From the NCBI RefSeq assembly GCF_003991905.1, contig NZ_RSCL01000008.1, positions 62,001 to 126,000 of the forward strand: DNA of 64,000 nt. Direction: 5' to 3'. The notes beneath the pieces are model-generated. The model was not told the origin of the DNA and searched no databases. It saw only the letters and a list, made by a program, of their open reading frames with translations. Source of the DNA: Dulcicalothrix desertica PCC 7102 (GTDB lineage Bacteria > Cyanobacteriota > Cyanobacteriia > Cyanobacteriales > Nostocaceae). A program made the position numbers and the translations under genes. Below, one piece after another: positions 27,572-37,726 of the stretch. Numbering within the stretch: position 1 is the stretch's first letter; every line of letters starts with the position of its first letter.

Positions 27572-30159
27572 CTAGATTGAAACATCCGAGCGACAACCTT
27601 TATTAATTCATACGGGTCGATAGGTTTAGCGAGATGGTATTTAAAGCCAGCCGCAACTATTTGCTCACGACTTGTATCATCTGCGTAAGCAGTTAGAGCA
27701 ATACTAGGTATATGACAAGCATTTTCTAACTTAAGTAATGAGCGCAGTAGTTCATAACCATCCATTCCTGGCATACTTATATCGCTCACTAAAATATCTG
27801 GTAGATTTTCGCTAATTGCTCGCAAAGCTTCTGTACCACAATTGACAGATGTAACGCTGGCGCCAGAATTTTCCAACGCAAAAGAAATAAGCTCTAAGTT
27901 ATCCGGCTCATCGTCTACAACTAAAACCTTAATTCCGTCCAAGCTTGGCAAAATGTCGTTTGCTTCTTTTTTATCAAGATTAGTAATTAAAGCAGGCATT
28001 AGTGGCAGCATAACTGTAAATGTGGCGCCTAGCCCAATTCCTGAACTAGTTGCCTGAATAATACCTCCATGCAGTTCTACTAAATATTTGACGATAGTTA
28101 AACCTAGACCCAAGCCTCCAAATTTACGAGTTTTACTAGCATCTGCTTGACGGAAGTATTCGTAAATATGAGGCAGAAAATCTGGAGAAATACCAACACC
28201 TGTATCGGTGATGGAAATTAACGCACAATTGTTGACAGACGATAAACAAATTTCTACACGACCGCATGAAGGTGTAAACTTGATGGCATTGGAGAGCAAA
28301 TGCCAGAAAACTTGTTGTAAGCGTTTTTTGTCTCCGATGACAGTTGCTGATGACAAAATAGTAAACTGAATGTCGATAGATTTAACTTCAGCAGCAAAAT
28401 TTACCGTCTCAATCGCAGCTTCGATAACAAGAGCAACGTCAACTGTTTGAGTTTCTAGTTTGATTTGACCGTGCAAAGTTCGCGAAATATCAAGTAAATC
28501 TTCGACTAAGTTGATTTGTAAGTTGACGTTACGCTCGATAGCATCAAATGCTTGGGTCATTTTCACGGGAGTTAACTTTCCGCTTTGCAATAATTTTACC
28601 CAACCTAAGATAGGGTTGAGTGGAGTTCGCAGTTCGTGGGAGAGAACAGCTAAAAACTCGTCTTTAACACGGTTTGCATGGGTTAATTCTGCAACATTTT
28701 GCTGAAGATTTTGCTCTAATTGTATGCGTTCGCCAATATCCATCAGTGTAACCAAAACGCATTTGCAGTTTTCGGTTGGTGGAGGAAATTTGATTGTTAG
28801 CAAAATATTAAGTTTTTCGCCTTGGAGATTTTGAACAACCACTTCCGAGCTAAAAAATCTTTCTCCTGCGACCAGTGTTAATAGCTCTTGAGTGAAGGTC
28901 TCTCGCGTTTCTGGAAGAAATATCTGATTTAGCGAAGTTAATAGCTGCTGTTTATCTTTAGCTCCAAATGTTTGGAGCGAGATATCATTAACATTTACTA
29001 ACTTCACGGCGCCGATTGCCCAATCTACAAAATCTGGATTATTAGCAAAATATTGCTTAAAGTCTTGAATACCTTGATTTTTTAATTCATCAAGAGCTAG
29101 TTTGACCTCCGAAAAATCTTCTTCCCAAATTGAAACTCCGACAGCATCAAAAATATATTTGTATTTTTGTTCTTGCTTTGCCAGATATGTTGTTGCCTGC
29201 TTGAGGTCGTGAATATTTTTTTGCAAGCACTCTTGGTTGTAGCGCAGTTCTGATTCTACATCCTGGCGCCTTTTATCTACCCTATTTAAATATCTTGCAC
29301 TTTGCCACAGTAATAGCAGCGAAGTAATAAATAGTAAAATGACCAATAACGATATAGCAAAAACTGGATCATAAAGATTTGCTCGCAGTCCCCAAACGAT
29401 TAACCAACCAAAAATTAAAGGTGATAGCATCACACTCATTAGTAAGCGCCGCGCTACGGTTCCACCATTAAGCTTGCTGGTAAAAGTGCCAACTATACCA
29501 CGATTAGTACTAACAAACAATAAACCAATACATAAGACTATAAATGCCAGCGCCGTATGTGGCGCCATCGAAGTAGTATAAATACTTAGTTGATAAAAGA
29601 CTCTAACTCCGTAAGCATAACCAATTAATGCTTGGAGAGCAATTAAAAAAGCAATAGTAGCTAATCCTTGAGCTAAAGCAATTGCATTTAATTTCCAGCT
29701 TTTTATTCGCTTTTCATTTGTATATAATAGTAACAGAGCCGCTCCTAAAAGTATAAAATTTAATGCAGTGTTTAAACCCATTCGTCCCGGATGCGAAGTT
29801 GCTGAGGACAAAGGCGCATCTCGGAAAAATAATTCATCAATACCAATATTAAAGTCCCAAAGATATTGACTGAGAGTTAGCGTACTAATTGCTAAAACAG
29901 CAATAGCGCAAGCTGTAGCTATTTTTTTCTTAGATGGTAAAAACCAGAGCGAAATGGCAGCCAATATAAAACAAACTGCTGTATTTGCTTTCATGGTCGC
30001 AGTTTCTATCGCTCCCGTTTTGATAACAGCAATATTAAAATTCCAACCAATTAAAACAATCCAGCCAACAAGGAAAGCAAAAATGCTACTAAATTTAGGT
30101 ATATCTTTTGCCCATTTATTCTTGGATAAAAAACGGTTTTCTAAATTAGAAGTGTGCAT
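27556..30159 (-). CDS. Membrane hybrid histidine kinase (8 TM, PAS, HisKA, HATPase, REC)
   Basis: 867 residues. About eight transmembrane helices fill residues 24-290 (for example FAFLVGWIVLIGW, FILLGAALLLLY, LIFGWLIVWGL). A conserved segment FFRDAPLSSATSHPGRMGLNT lies between helices. A coiled coil, one PAS domain (about 330-475), HisKA (VLSHELRTPLNPILGWVKLL), an ATPase domain (LLSNAIKFTPS, GGLGLGLTIVKYLVELHGG) and a receiver (VLVVDDEPDNLELIS, acceptor Asp in ILVSDISMPGMDGY) follow. The N-terminal membrane module is of the integral-membrane sensory (MASE-like) kind; its signal is unknown. Its 3' end overlaps the end of the kinase at 24404-27571 by 16 bases in convergent orientation, which could allow antisense interference. 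Confidence 0.9.
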   Translation of the reverse strand: MHTSNLENRFLSKNKWAKDIPKFSSIFAFLVGWIVLIGWNFNIAVIKTGAIETATMKANTAVCFILAAISLWFLPSKKKIATACAIAVLAISTLTLSQYLWDFNIGIDELFFRDAPLSSATSHPGRMGLNTALNFILLGAALLLLYTNEKRIKSWKLNAIALAQGLATIAFLIALQALIGYAYGVRVFYQLSIYTTSMAPHTALAFIVLCIGLLFVSTNRGIVGTFTSKLNGGTVARRLLMSVMLSPLIFGWLIVWGLRANLYDPVFAISLLVILLFITSLLLLWQSARYLNRVDKRRQDVESELRYNQECLQKNIHDLKQATTYLAKQEQKYKYIFDAVGVSIWEEDFSEVKLALDELKNQGIQDFKQYFANNPDFVDWAIGAVKLVNVNDISLQTFGAKDKQQLLTSLNQIFLPETRETFTQELLTLVAGERFFSSEVVVQNLQGEKLNILLTIKFPPPTENCKCVLVTLMDIGERIQLEQNLQQNVAELTHANRVKDEFLAVLSHELRTPLNPILGWVKLLQSGKLTPVKMTQAFDAIERNVNLQINLVEDLLDISRTLHGQIKLETQTVDVALVIEAAIETVNFAAEVKSIDIQFTILSSATVIGDKKRLQQVFWHLLSNAIKFTPSCGRVEICLSSVNNCALISITDTGVGISPDFLPHIYEYFRQADASKTRKFGGLGLGLTIVKYLVELHGGIIQATSSGIGLGATFTVMLPLMPALITNLDKKEANDILPSLDGIKVLVVDDEPDNLELISFALENSGASVTSVNCGTEALRAISENLPDILVSDISMPGMDGYELLRSLLKLENACHIPSIALTAYADDTSREQIVAAGFKYHLAKPIDPYELIKVVARMFQSSHIPL

Positions 30160-30321
30160 ATTTTCTGCTATTTTTGACTTAAGAAAATAATTTTATCAGT
30201 GTTAGTAAACTTAATTACAACAATGATGTGTTTCTAAAATACCACTACAGGAGTATCAAGCATCTCTATCTTTGGATATGATTATCAAAATCAAACTATT
30301 TCACTAGAGAGTTGACAATCT

Positions 30322-31751
30322 CTACTCTCCATGCACTAATATCGGTAATATAACCGTAAATGTTGCTCCCTGGTCTTTACCCGGACTTGCAGCAGTCACA
30401 GTACCGTGGTGCAACTCTACAAGGTTACGGACAATTGCTAAACCTAAGCCTAACCCGTCTTTTGCTCTAGAACTGTTGCTAGCTTGACGAAAGCGCTCAA
30501 ATACGTATGGTAGAAAGTCTGAATTAATACCTTTGCCTGTATCTCTAACTTTGATAATTGCGGAATGAAGGTGTGGATGTGTGGGGGTTTCGGAGCGTGA
30601 TAGTTCTATTCGTACTTGCCCTTGATTGGGAGTAAATTTTACTGCATTGGTTAGTAGATTTAGTACTACTTGCTGCAAGCGGTTAAAATCACCACAAACT
30701 ATAAGAGGTGTGTTTGTTTCATTATTTTTCGCAAATTCGAGATTAATTTGTTTTGTTAAAGCTGTTGGAGATACTATATTAATAGATGTCTCGATAACTT
30801 CTATTAGGTTTACTGGCGCTTTTTCTAGGCGAAGATTTCCTTTAATCATGCGCGAAATATCGAGTAAATCTTCTATTAGTTGCGATTGAGATTTGGCATT
30901 ACGTTCGATAGTTTCCAATGCGCGTTTGGCTGTAGCTTGGTCAAATGGACGAGTTTGTAATAGTTTTGCCCAACCTAAAATTGAGTTTAGAGGCGCCCTT
31001 AATTCGTGAGAGACTATAGCAAGAAACTCATCTTTTGTTTGATTAGCAACAATTGCTTCAGTGCGCGCGGCTTGTGCTTCGGCTAAAAGTCTCTCACGCT
31101 CTTGCTCGGAGCGTTTTCTCTCGCTGATATCTAAGCAAAAAGCGACACCACGGTCTTGATAACCGGGTAAAAATGTACAACCGATCAAAACCGGAATCCG
31201 GCTACCATCTTTGCAGATATATTCTTTTTCAAAGGGTTTGTATTCTCCATTTTTATATAAAAGTTCAATTTTTTGAACGTCTGCTTCGTGATATTCTTTT
31301 GGGGTAATGTTTTTAAAAGAAATTTTTCCTGCTTGTAAATCTTCGCGGGTATAACCTGTCATTTTTATAAATGCATTGTTGGCATTGGTAATTTGACCTT
31401 GAGAATTCCAAACCAAAATACCGATTAAAGCAGAGTCAAATATGCCTCGGAAAAGAGCTTCACTCTCTTGCAGTGCAGATAGAGCAAGCTTTTGCTCGGT
31501 AATATCCATAAATGCAGCAATACAACCTCGTACTTTTTGCTGTGCGTCAAAAAGCGGTTTTGTATTTACTAAAAGGTCGAAGCTTATTCCATCCGCTCGC
31601 ACAATTTGTATTTCGGAGTTGCGTATTTCTATACCTTGTTTAGCAGAAATAGACATTGGTAACTCTTCTGAAGGAATTTCTTTGCCATCGCGTAATTGCT
31701 TGTATGGTACTCTCTCTGCTTGAGGCGCCGTTGCTGACATATTAGTATTAG
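30322..31751 (-). pseudogene. 3' part of a PAS histidine kinase gene split by an insertion sequence
   Basis: This part still has an ATG at 31740 and could give a 472-residue protein, but it begins in the middle of a PAS domain (SATAPQAERVPYKQLRDGKE). A complete PAS/PAC unit follows (FRGIFDSALIGILVWNSQGQ to LDISERKR), then HisKA (IVSHELRAPLNSILGWAKLL) and an ATPase domain (LLTNAVKFTPN, DGLGLGLAIVRNLVELHHG). Removing the insertion element and one copy of the TTAG target repeat joins it in frame to the fragment at 33177-33640, giving NVAP-NTNMSATAPQ. All kinase motifs are intact, so a shortened kinase may still be made from a promoter in the element. The 5' end of the original gene is also missing (see the tRNA junction). 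Confidence 0.85.
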
Positions 31752-33172
31752 CTCATATCTTGCACCTAACGTGTAAACCCGTACAAAACGAATTAGAGTG
31801 GGCAAAAATATAACTATAATATAAATGTTTTTTTGCGTATTTAATATACATATTTTTAACTAGGTTACACCGAATTAATACGGTATTTATTTCTCAAATT
31901 TTGATTTGACAATGGCGCCGTTAATTTGGAAAACTACATACCTGTGTACTATTAAGAGTGAGTAGTAATGAATTTCATTTGCATTGTGGCGCCAAAACAT
32001 GAGAAAAAGGGCGTTGAAGTTTATATGAATAAGCAAGAAAAATGGTTTCAATTCTTAGGCGCGGGACAAAATCTAGTTTACACTTTGCTGTCATTGATGC
32101 CTTCTACTTACCAACAAGAAAATCTCGAAGCTATGTTTGGGATGTTCTTAGAGGCACAAGGCTATCCTTTACCCCAACACAGTAAAAGTAAGTCGCCCAG
32201 CGCTTTGAGTAGATTTCTAAATATCTATAATTGGTCAACTAAAAGTGTAATTCGTACTGCTCGCGACCGTATTATTAAGGAGATTTTATCCGAGCGTTCG
32301 CGCTTGGCGCCAACCATTTTTACAAGTCATTGTTGATCTGACAACTTTGGAGAAAGCCGGAAAATTTAAAGCACTTGAAAACTTAATCAGTGTATACCAC
32401 GGAAAGCGAGGGTTGCATTTGGTTGTGGTGTATTTAGTGGTTGGTCGCTGGCGAGTACCCTGGAATTTTCGCGTTTGGCGGGGATGCATGCGCCACTTCC
32501 CCAGCTAGGCTAGGATTAAAAATGGTTAAATCTTTACCAAAAAAATTAACCAAGCACTTTAAGGAGGTGATAGTTCTAGTAGATACAGGCTTTGGGAGTA
32601 TCCAATTTATACACGGTGTTCGAGAGAAAAAATATCACATAATTGCTGGCATCGCAAGTAAAGCGCAAGTTAGTTGATGGGCGCAGTGTCGCCCAATTAC
32701 ATAAAAGAGGACAGCAGCTTTATCTTCAGGGTTTGAAGTTTCCTGTTTATATATCTTGGTATTATTTTAAACGCCATGATGGCAAGTATGAAAAACGATT
32801 TGTTATTTCTACCAAAGCCTTAAAACCTAGCACCATTTCTTGGTGGGGTAAACGAAGATGGCAGATAGAGGGTTGGTTTAAAACCGCAAAACACCGTTTT
32901 GGGCTGCATCGGTTTGGACAAGGAACCCTCTTGGGTGTTTATCGTTGGCTGATACTGTCCCTTATATCTTATGTTTTGGCGCACTGGGCATACTTATCTT
33001 ATTCAGGCGCCAACGGCTCACTACCTGACTGGGGTGAAGCCGCAGAAATTGCGTTCCAAACTATATTTCCTCCTAAACGTAGTGTTACTTCTTTTACAAC
33101 ATATCGAACGGCTGAGAGACTTGCTACTGAGTCAAGGAATTGACATTCAAATTTCCAGGTGCAAGATATGAG
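31752..33172. mobile_element. Insertion sequence, 1421 bp, with perfect 16-bp terminal repeats and 4-bp target duplication
   Basis: The left end CTCATATCTTGCACCT (31752-31767) is the exact inverted complement of the right end AGGTGCAAGATATGAG (33157-33172). Both ends are flanked by TTAG (31748-31751 and 33173-33176), a target duplication of four bases. A YTAR-type four-base duplication is the rule for the IS701 family, within the IS4-like DDE group. The enclosed transposase is broken by frameshifts, so the copy is no longer autonomous. It interrupts a histidine kinase gene. Confidence 0.92.
31968..33143 (+). pseudogene. DDE transposase with three frameshifts
   Basis: The reading runs through all three frames. 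The first part (MNKQEKWFQFLGAGQN to SERSRLAPTIF) ends at about 32336. A second (VIVDLTTLEKAGKFKALENL to VGRWRVPWNFRVWRG) spans about 32326-32490. A third (LGLKMVKSLPKKLTKH to VREKKYHIIAG) runs to about 32660, and a fourth (KRKLVDGRSVAQLHKRG to the stop) to 33143. The probable catalytic residues are Asp in VIVDLTTLEK, Asp in IVLVDTGFGS and Glu in RRWQIEGWFKTAKHR. The first shift is an extra T in a run near 32318-32322. The shifts all move in the same direction, which could reflect decay or sequencing errors in homopolymers. Confidence 0.85.
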
Positions 33173-33176
33173 TTAG

Positions 33177-33640
33177 GCGCCACATTCATTAAATTCTCAG
33201 CGAAAGCGTTAGTACGAACTACCTCACACGTTGGGTCATGTGATATAGCAATTCCTGCCGGCATAATATCAAATAGAGTTTGCAGTTCATCAACGCGGCT
33301 TTGTAACTCGTTATAAAGTTGTTTAATTTGTTCTTGGGCTTGCTTTTTCTCAGTAATTTCCTCTACCATACCAACAATCCTTACAGCCTGTCCCGTTTGG
33401 TCATAAAAACTTTGTCCCCTATCAGCAAGCCAGTGAATGCTACCATCGGACCAAACTACGCGAAACTCAGCTTCATATTTACCTTGAGCATCTATCGCTA
33501 GTGTTTGTAATTGACGCATCAACTCGCGATCGTCAGGATGAACGCAGTTAATAAGAGTAGTAAAATTCTCTTCGCTCCAATCAGGTGGTAAACCTAAAAT
33601 GACCCGATAAAAAACTGAAAGCCCCTCGACGAGGGGCTTG
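33177..33640 (-). pseudogene. 5' remnant of the split kinase gene, truncated at a tRNA gene
   Basis: Encodes the end of a PAS domain (FYRVILGLPPDWSEENF to MVEEITEKKQ) and the start of the next PAS (VDELQTLFDIMPAGIAISHD to NLMNVAPN), where the insertion sequence lies. The frame stays open upstream to an ATG at 33681, but that ATG is inside the tRNA-Met gene and the first 20 codons come from the tRNA and its terminator. The natural beginning of the PAS fold is therefore lost, and no credible start codon remains. This is a doubly damaged kinase gene: 5' deletion next to the tRNA, then insertion-sequence disruption. Confidence 0.8.
33619..33639 (-). terminator. Intrinsic terminator of tRNA-Met
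   Basis: Stem AAGCCCCT / AGGGGCTT with a five-base loop, 20 bases beyond the tRNA 3' end. On the minus strand it is followed by TTTCAGTTTTTT. The kinase remnant begins in the T-rich tail. Confidence 0.8.
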
Positions 33641-33658
33641 TAATGGTTGAAATATGGA

Positions 33659-33732
33659 TGGCTCAGGTGTGACTCGAACACACGACCAAGGGCTTATGAG
33701 TCCCCTACTCTAACCAACTGAGCTACTGAGCC
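33659..33732 (-). tRNA. tRNA-Met (anticodon CAT)
   Basis: A 74-base cloverleaf on the minus strand: acceptor GGCTCAG pairing with CTGAGCC, D-arm AGCTCAGTTGGTTAGAGT, anticodon loop CTCATAA with anticodon CAT, T-arm with GTTCGAGTC, and discriminator A. CCA is not encoded. The acceptor G1-C72 pair and the loop fit an elongator methionine tRNA rather than an initiator. tRNA-Ile with a modified C34 is the alternative reading of CAT and cannot be excluded by eye. Confidence 0.93.
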
Positions 33733-33885
33733 GTAATTTGTTGGAAAACTTTTGTTTAACAATTTTTGTTCAACGATTTAGTCCAACGATTTATTAATGT
33801 AGCACAAGATTAATGTGTTGACTAGTCTTTTTTCAAATAAATTTTTGGATGAGGCGCCGTCCGATTTAAGAGTGTCTAATATTAA

Positions 33886-33908
33886 GGGCGGGCAAGGATG
33901 CCCACCCC
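33886..33908. repeat. Hairpin repeat with GGGCA/TGCCC arms
   Basis: GGGCGGGCA and TGCCCACCCC form a short stem downstream of the M23 peptidase gene. Arms of this type (GTGGGCA...TGCCCAC) also occur at 41018 and are common dispersed hairpins in cyanobacteria. It may help to end the peptidase transcript. Confidence 0.5.
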
Positions 33909-33960
33909 ACAATAAATACATCCCACAGGATGATTTATTAAGTTGGATACAGTTGGGTGT

Positions 33961-36174
33961 TTAGACTCGTGGAGGCAGCATCGCAATTGGGTTAACTGCG
34001 CCTTTACCTGCTTTGTGAATTTCAAAATGGGTGTGCGGGCCAGTACTAAAACCAGTGCTTCCCATTAGGGCAATAATGTCGCCTTGGTTGACTTGTTGTC
34101 CAACCTGAACCATGAGTTTGCTGTTGTGACCGTAACGAGTCATAGTACCGTCAGCATGACGAACCTCAACTAAGTTACCGTAGCCACCATTATTCCAACC
34201 GGATTTTTCAATCACACCAGCTGCTGCTGCATAAACTGGTGTTCCAGTGGAGTTTGCGACATCAATACCACGGTGCATTCGACCCCAACGCCAGCCGTAA
34301 CCTGATGTTAAAACGCCTTTAGCTGGCCAGATAAAAGCTGTGTTTCCAATTCCTGGCGCCCCTGGTGCGATTGGAGGAGTGTTTTCATCAATTGCTCTGG
34401 GTAGATATCTATCAACCGCAGCCAAAGGAGGTAGTTGTGGACTTACTGTTACTCCTCGCATGTTACCTAGCGATTCGGAGGCATTGACAGTTGTTGGTAC
34501 TGGTGGTACTGACAATCTGTTGTTATTGCGTGTATTGCGGGTAGACCATTCTGATTTAACAGGCTCGGCACTAAAGTTAGGCGCCATAGGTGTTGGAACC
34601 GGAATTGGTATAGCTACAGTATTTGGTCTGACTGCAGGAACTGGGATAGCGATGTTGTTACGTCTTGTAGCCGCAGGAATTGAAGGTACTGTTACAGCGT
34701 TTGGAGTATAGGTAGGAACAGGTACCGAGACATTATTTAAGTTAGCTTGTGTCGGTACTTGACTGCCTGATTGTTGAGCGCGATATTTTTCACGTAAACG
34801 CTCAATTTCTGCTTGCAAACTGCGAAGACCACGGTCTTGTTTTGCTTGCTTGCTTGTTGCGTTACGTTGCCGCATTTCAGCAAACACTTTAGGCGCTGTT
34901 TCACCACCTACACCGCTTGCTGTTGGGTCAATTGGTGTTGAATCTTCTTGAACTGTCGAAGCTTCGGTAGTTGAAAAAGGTGTTGGAACTACTACTGGAG
35001 CTACTGTGTCGTTCGATGCAACTGTACCCAATCGCGCTGGTGTTGGAATCGCTACGTTACTAGCTGTTGGCGCCGTCAGATTTGATGCTGTTACCGAAGG
35101 CGTAGCGGTTGTTGTAGCAACATTCGCTACAGGGATATTTAATTTCTGATTAATTTTTAACTCGTTTGGGTTTTGAATCCCATTCGCTTTAACTATTTCA
35201 TTAACTGAAGTTCCGTTGCTGCTTGCAATTACAGCTAGCGTATCTCCAGATTTTACTTCATAAACTTTAGATGCAGATGGTACCACTGCCCCTACAACAC
35301 TGTTAGGTCTTTCTGCTACACTACCATTGTTAGGAGTTGCACTTGATTCTGAGCTATTTGTTGCTGTGCTCTGTGACTGCTGGCTTGTTCCAACTGTCTC
35401 ATTTTGCTGCGAGATTTCGTCACTCGGACGCAACTTGTTCAGACTATTCCTTAGTCTGTCAGATTTTTGCTGTAATTTATTAATCGCAAACTCTTGCTGT
35501 GCTTTGAGTTGAGCATCCACATCGCCATTATTGTTAGAATTGGTAAATGACGATAATGTTTGTGTGTTTGCTGTTGGCGATTGAGCAACCGTACCATTTG
35601 TAATACCGTAACTTGTTGGTACTGGCGCCTGTGCAAGATTTTTGAAACGCACTCTGGCAATTGCATTTCCTATTCTCTGACCTTTATTGGCTGTCTGAAC
35701 ATCGGAAACAGAATTATGTTCAGTAGTTGCCTTAGTAAAGGAAGAAGCGTTGGGAGCGAACTGCTCACTTGTGCTTGCCGCAATTTGCAATTTAGCACCA
35801 AGCCCAGGCACCTGTGAAATTGCTGTTGGCTCAACTACCGAAACGGGATTTTCTGGCGCGCTCACATTCGAGACGGCGGATGTGCTTCCCATCTGGTTAG
35901 TGGTTGCTAATTTCACCCCAGTGTCACCAGCAGCAGGAATGGCAGAAGCTGTATTTTGGTTGCCTACAGGTTCCGCTGCCAGGGCTTGGTCGCTTTGCCG
36001 AGTCACAAAAAGGCTACCCGCTCCCATTGAGATTGCCAAGCCAATCATGGCTGCGCTTGTCCGCTTGCGGCGGTTTACTTTTTGACTTGGTAAATTCAAA
36101 CTGTCCACCGTGGCATCCTCACTGGAGTTATTTTCTAGATTAGCCTTTACTTTACTTTTTAATACTCGTTTCAA
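33961..36174 (-). CDS. Cell-wall M23 metallopeptidase with LysM domain
   Basis: 737 residues from a TTG start at 36174, chosen because a perfect AGGAGG stands five bases upstream. A basic cytoplasmic lead (about 1-40, ending KVNRRKRTS) is followed by one hydrophobic segment AAMIGLAISMGAGSLFV, serving as anchor or signal (possible cleavage near QALAA). A long Ser/Thr/Asn/Pro-rich region follows, with a LysM domain at about 305-350 (YEVKSGDTLAVIASSNGTSV), a coiled segment (ASKQAKQDRGLRSLQAEIER), and a C-terminal M23 peptidase. Zinc and catalytic residues are present: RMHRGIDVA and GPHTHFEIH. It probably cuts peptide cross-links of peptidoglycan or activates amidases at septa, as NlpD/EnvC proteins do; in filamentous species this affects septal junctions. 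Confidence 0.92.
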   Translation of the reverse strand: MKRVLKSKVKANLENNSSEDATVDSLNLPSQKVNRRKRTSAAMIGLAISMGAGSLFVTRQSDQALAAEPVGNQNTASAIPAAGDTGVKLATTNQMGSTSAVSNVSAPENPVSVVEPTAISQVPGLGAKLQIAASTSEQFAPNASSFTKATTEHNSVSDVQTANKGQRIGNAIARVRFKNLAQAPVPTSYGITNGTVAQSPTANTQTLSSFTNSNNNGDVDAQLKAQQEFAINKLQQKSDRLRNSLNKLRPSDEISQQNETVGTSQQSQSTATNSSESSATPNNGSVAERPNSVVGAVVPSASKVYEVKSGDTLAVIASSNGTSVNEIVKANGIQNPNELKINQKLNIPVANVATTTATPSVTASNLTAPTASNVAIPTPARLGTVASNDTVAPVVVPTPFSTTEASTVQEDSTPIDPTASGVGGETAPKVFAEMRQRNATSKQAKQDRGLRSLQAEIERLREKYRAQQSGSQVPTQANLNNVSVPVPTYTPNAVTVPSIPAATRRNNIAIPVPAVRPNTVAIPIPVPTPMAPNFSAEPVKSEWSTRNTRNNNRLSVPPVPTTVNASESLGNMRGVTVSPQLPPLAAVDRYLPRAIDENTPPIAPGAPGIGNTAFIWPAKGVLTSGYGWRWGRMHRGIDVANSTGTPVYAAAAGVIEKSGWNNGGYGNLVEVRHADGTMTRYGHNSKLMVQVGQQVNQGDIIALMGSTGFSTGPHTHFEIHKAGKGAVNPIAMLPPRV

Positions 36175-36968
36175 AGACGACCTCCTATGATCGCTAGCGC
36201 TTAACTGACCTCGATTTTGTTTTCAGTCGGACAATAGTCAATGATTTAGATCACTACGAACGATTGATCAAGATCACATTCACCAGAGATACTTACGCAA
36301 GATTAACCTGGTTCTCTGATTTAGACAAGTTCATATGATTCAAAAAAACTTAATTTTTTTCTTTACTTGTCTTATTATTCCTCATAGCTCTACAGGTCTC
36401 CCTCTTTACAGTTATCTCGTTATGTGCTGTTCTTCAGGATAAAACAGACGACAAACACATCGGTACGAAAAACACAAAGCAGTCGAAGACGTGCTTAACA
36501 TCTTGAGGAACAAACAATTATATATGTCTTTTCGGTATATACCCAAAAACAGGACTATGCACCCAATTGACTTCCTCTTCACGAGAATTTACGTTAATTA
36601 TTCCCAAAAAAACAACCGTAGTAACAGGACAGGTACTTTTACACAAAAAAGTTTTTGCTTTTTTGTTATTGGCTCAAATGCCTAATATGACTATATCCTG
36701 TCTATTTTGTTCCAATAAAATCACAGATAACAATTTATAAATCTCTATGTTTGAATATGGAATTAACCTCGCAGTTTATATACAAATTTCTTATATAAAC
36801 ACACTGAGCTTTTTAAGTATAATCACTCAGTTAATGCTCGTTTACATGGAAAACCCACTACAACGCTACAGGAATTATACGTAAAAATATTGTCTTTACA
36901 AAAAAAATACGTATTAACCTACTTTACTTAACTTGTTTTTAATATAGTCAACTAGTACACGAAAAAAA
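36175..36968. other. 794-base intergenic region upstream of the M23 peptidase gene
   Basis: No convincing gene; a 64-codon plus-strand frame at 36491 has low-complexity composition and no ribosome binding site. AT-rich runs and short A/T tracts (for example near 36645-36665) could be weak terminators. The long region probably serves as the promoter and leader of the peptidase gene. Confidence 0.5.
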
Positions 36969-37430
36969 TTACGCTAAATACCCCAACTGGCGCCGACATT
37001 CAAATAAACCAACTGCAACGCTCACAGAAAGGTTTAAACTGCGAACTCCACTCTCAGACATCGGTATATAAAGCGTTTCATCACATTTGGAGAGCATTTC
37101 GGGTGGCAACCCATTGGTCTCACTACCAAATAGCAACCAGTCATCTAATTCATACTCAAAGCGAGAATAATTATGGTTTCCGCGCACAGTGAATCCCAGA
37201 CAGCGACCAGAACGCTGCTGATGTGCCAAGAGAAAATCTGCCAATGTCTCGTGATAATGCAATTTCACATATTCCCAATAGTCCAAACCAGCCCGTTTTA
37301 AGTAACGGTCGCTCAATTCAAACCCTAGTGGACCAACTAAATGTAATTCAGTACCTGTTGCAGCGCAGGTTCGGGCTATATTACCTGTGTTTGGAGGTAT
37401 TAACGGATTGATTAAGACAACTTGAGGCAT
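36969..37430 (-). CDS. trmL: tRNA (cytidine/uridine-2'-O-)-methyltransferase TrmL (SPOUT)
   Basis: 153 residues, the normal length for TrmL. The three SPOUT motifs are clear: INPLIPPNTGNIARTCAATG at the N-terminus, WLLFGSETNGLP, and PMSESGVRSLNLSVSVAVG near the C-terminus, which together form the knotted SAM site. TrmL methylates the 2'-O of the wobble base 34 of certain tRNA-Leu species. The gene is monocistronic by position, with intergenic regions on both sides. The start ATG at 37430 is the only good one. Confidence 0.93.
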   Translation of the reverse strand: MPQVVLINPLIPPNTGNIARTCAATGTELHLVGPLGFELSDRYLKRAGLDYWEYVKLHYHETLADFLLAHQQRSGRCLGFTVRGNHNYSRFEYELDDWLLFGSETNGLPPEMLSKCDETLYIPMSESGVRSLNLSVSVAVGLFECRRQLGYLA

Positions 37431-37654
37431 CGAGGCTAGCTAATTCGTATGTATGTATTCAAATACACAGTGTATTGCTCATTGCGAATCTACCTTAAGA
37501 TAGAGGTCAATGATAGTTTTTATTAATATTTGCTAATCTACCACGATTGATTAGAAATTTAAAACAGACGATGAATTGTTTTATAGAAACTTGACAATAA
37601 AATATTTTGAGAAATTGTATTGTCTAATACTGAATTTGAGGCACTTAATACAAA

Positions 37655-37720
37655 GGAACCGGGTTTTTACGCAAAATCGTTGTTTTGATTGCAAGATTTC
37701 AACTAAAAAACCCGGTTTCT
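37655..37720. repeat. Inverted repeat of the AGAAACC...GGTTTCT family
   Basis: GGAACCGGGTTTTT (37655-37668) and AAAAAACCCGGTTTCT (37705-37720) form a long stem immediately after the gshA stop on the minus strand. On either strand a T tract follows a GC stem, so it can act as a terminator. Confidence 0.65.
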
Positions 37721-37726
37721 AAGATT

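Noticed and set aside
32441-32677. Separate small gene inside the insertion sequence
   Set aside because: It is a frame-shifted section of the same transposase, continuous in sequence with the parts before and after.
33641-33681. Start codon and first codons of a 185-residue kinase-like frame
   Set aside because: The ATG and following codons are tRNA-Met and its terminator, so this cannot be the natural N-terminus.
36491-36685. 64-codon frame upstream of the M23 peptidase gene
   Set aside because: Low-complexity AT-rich sequence, no ribosome binding site, no recognisable motif.
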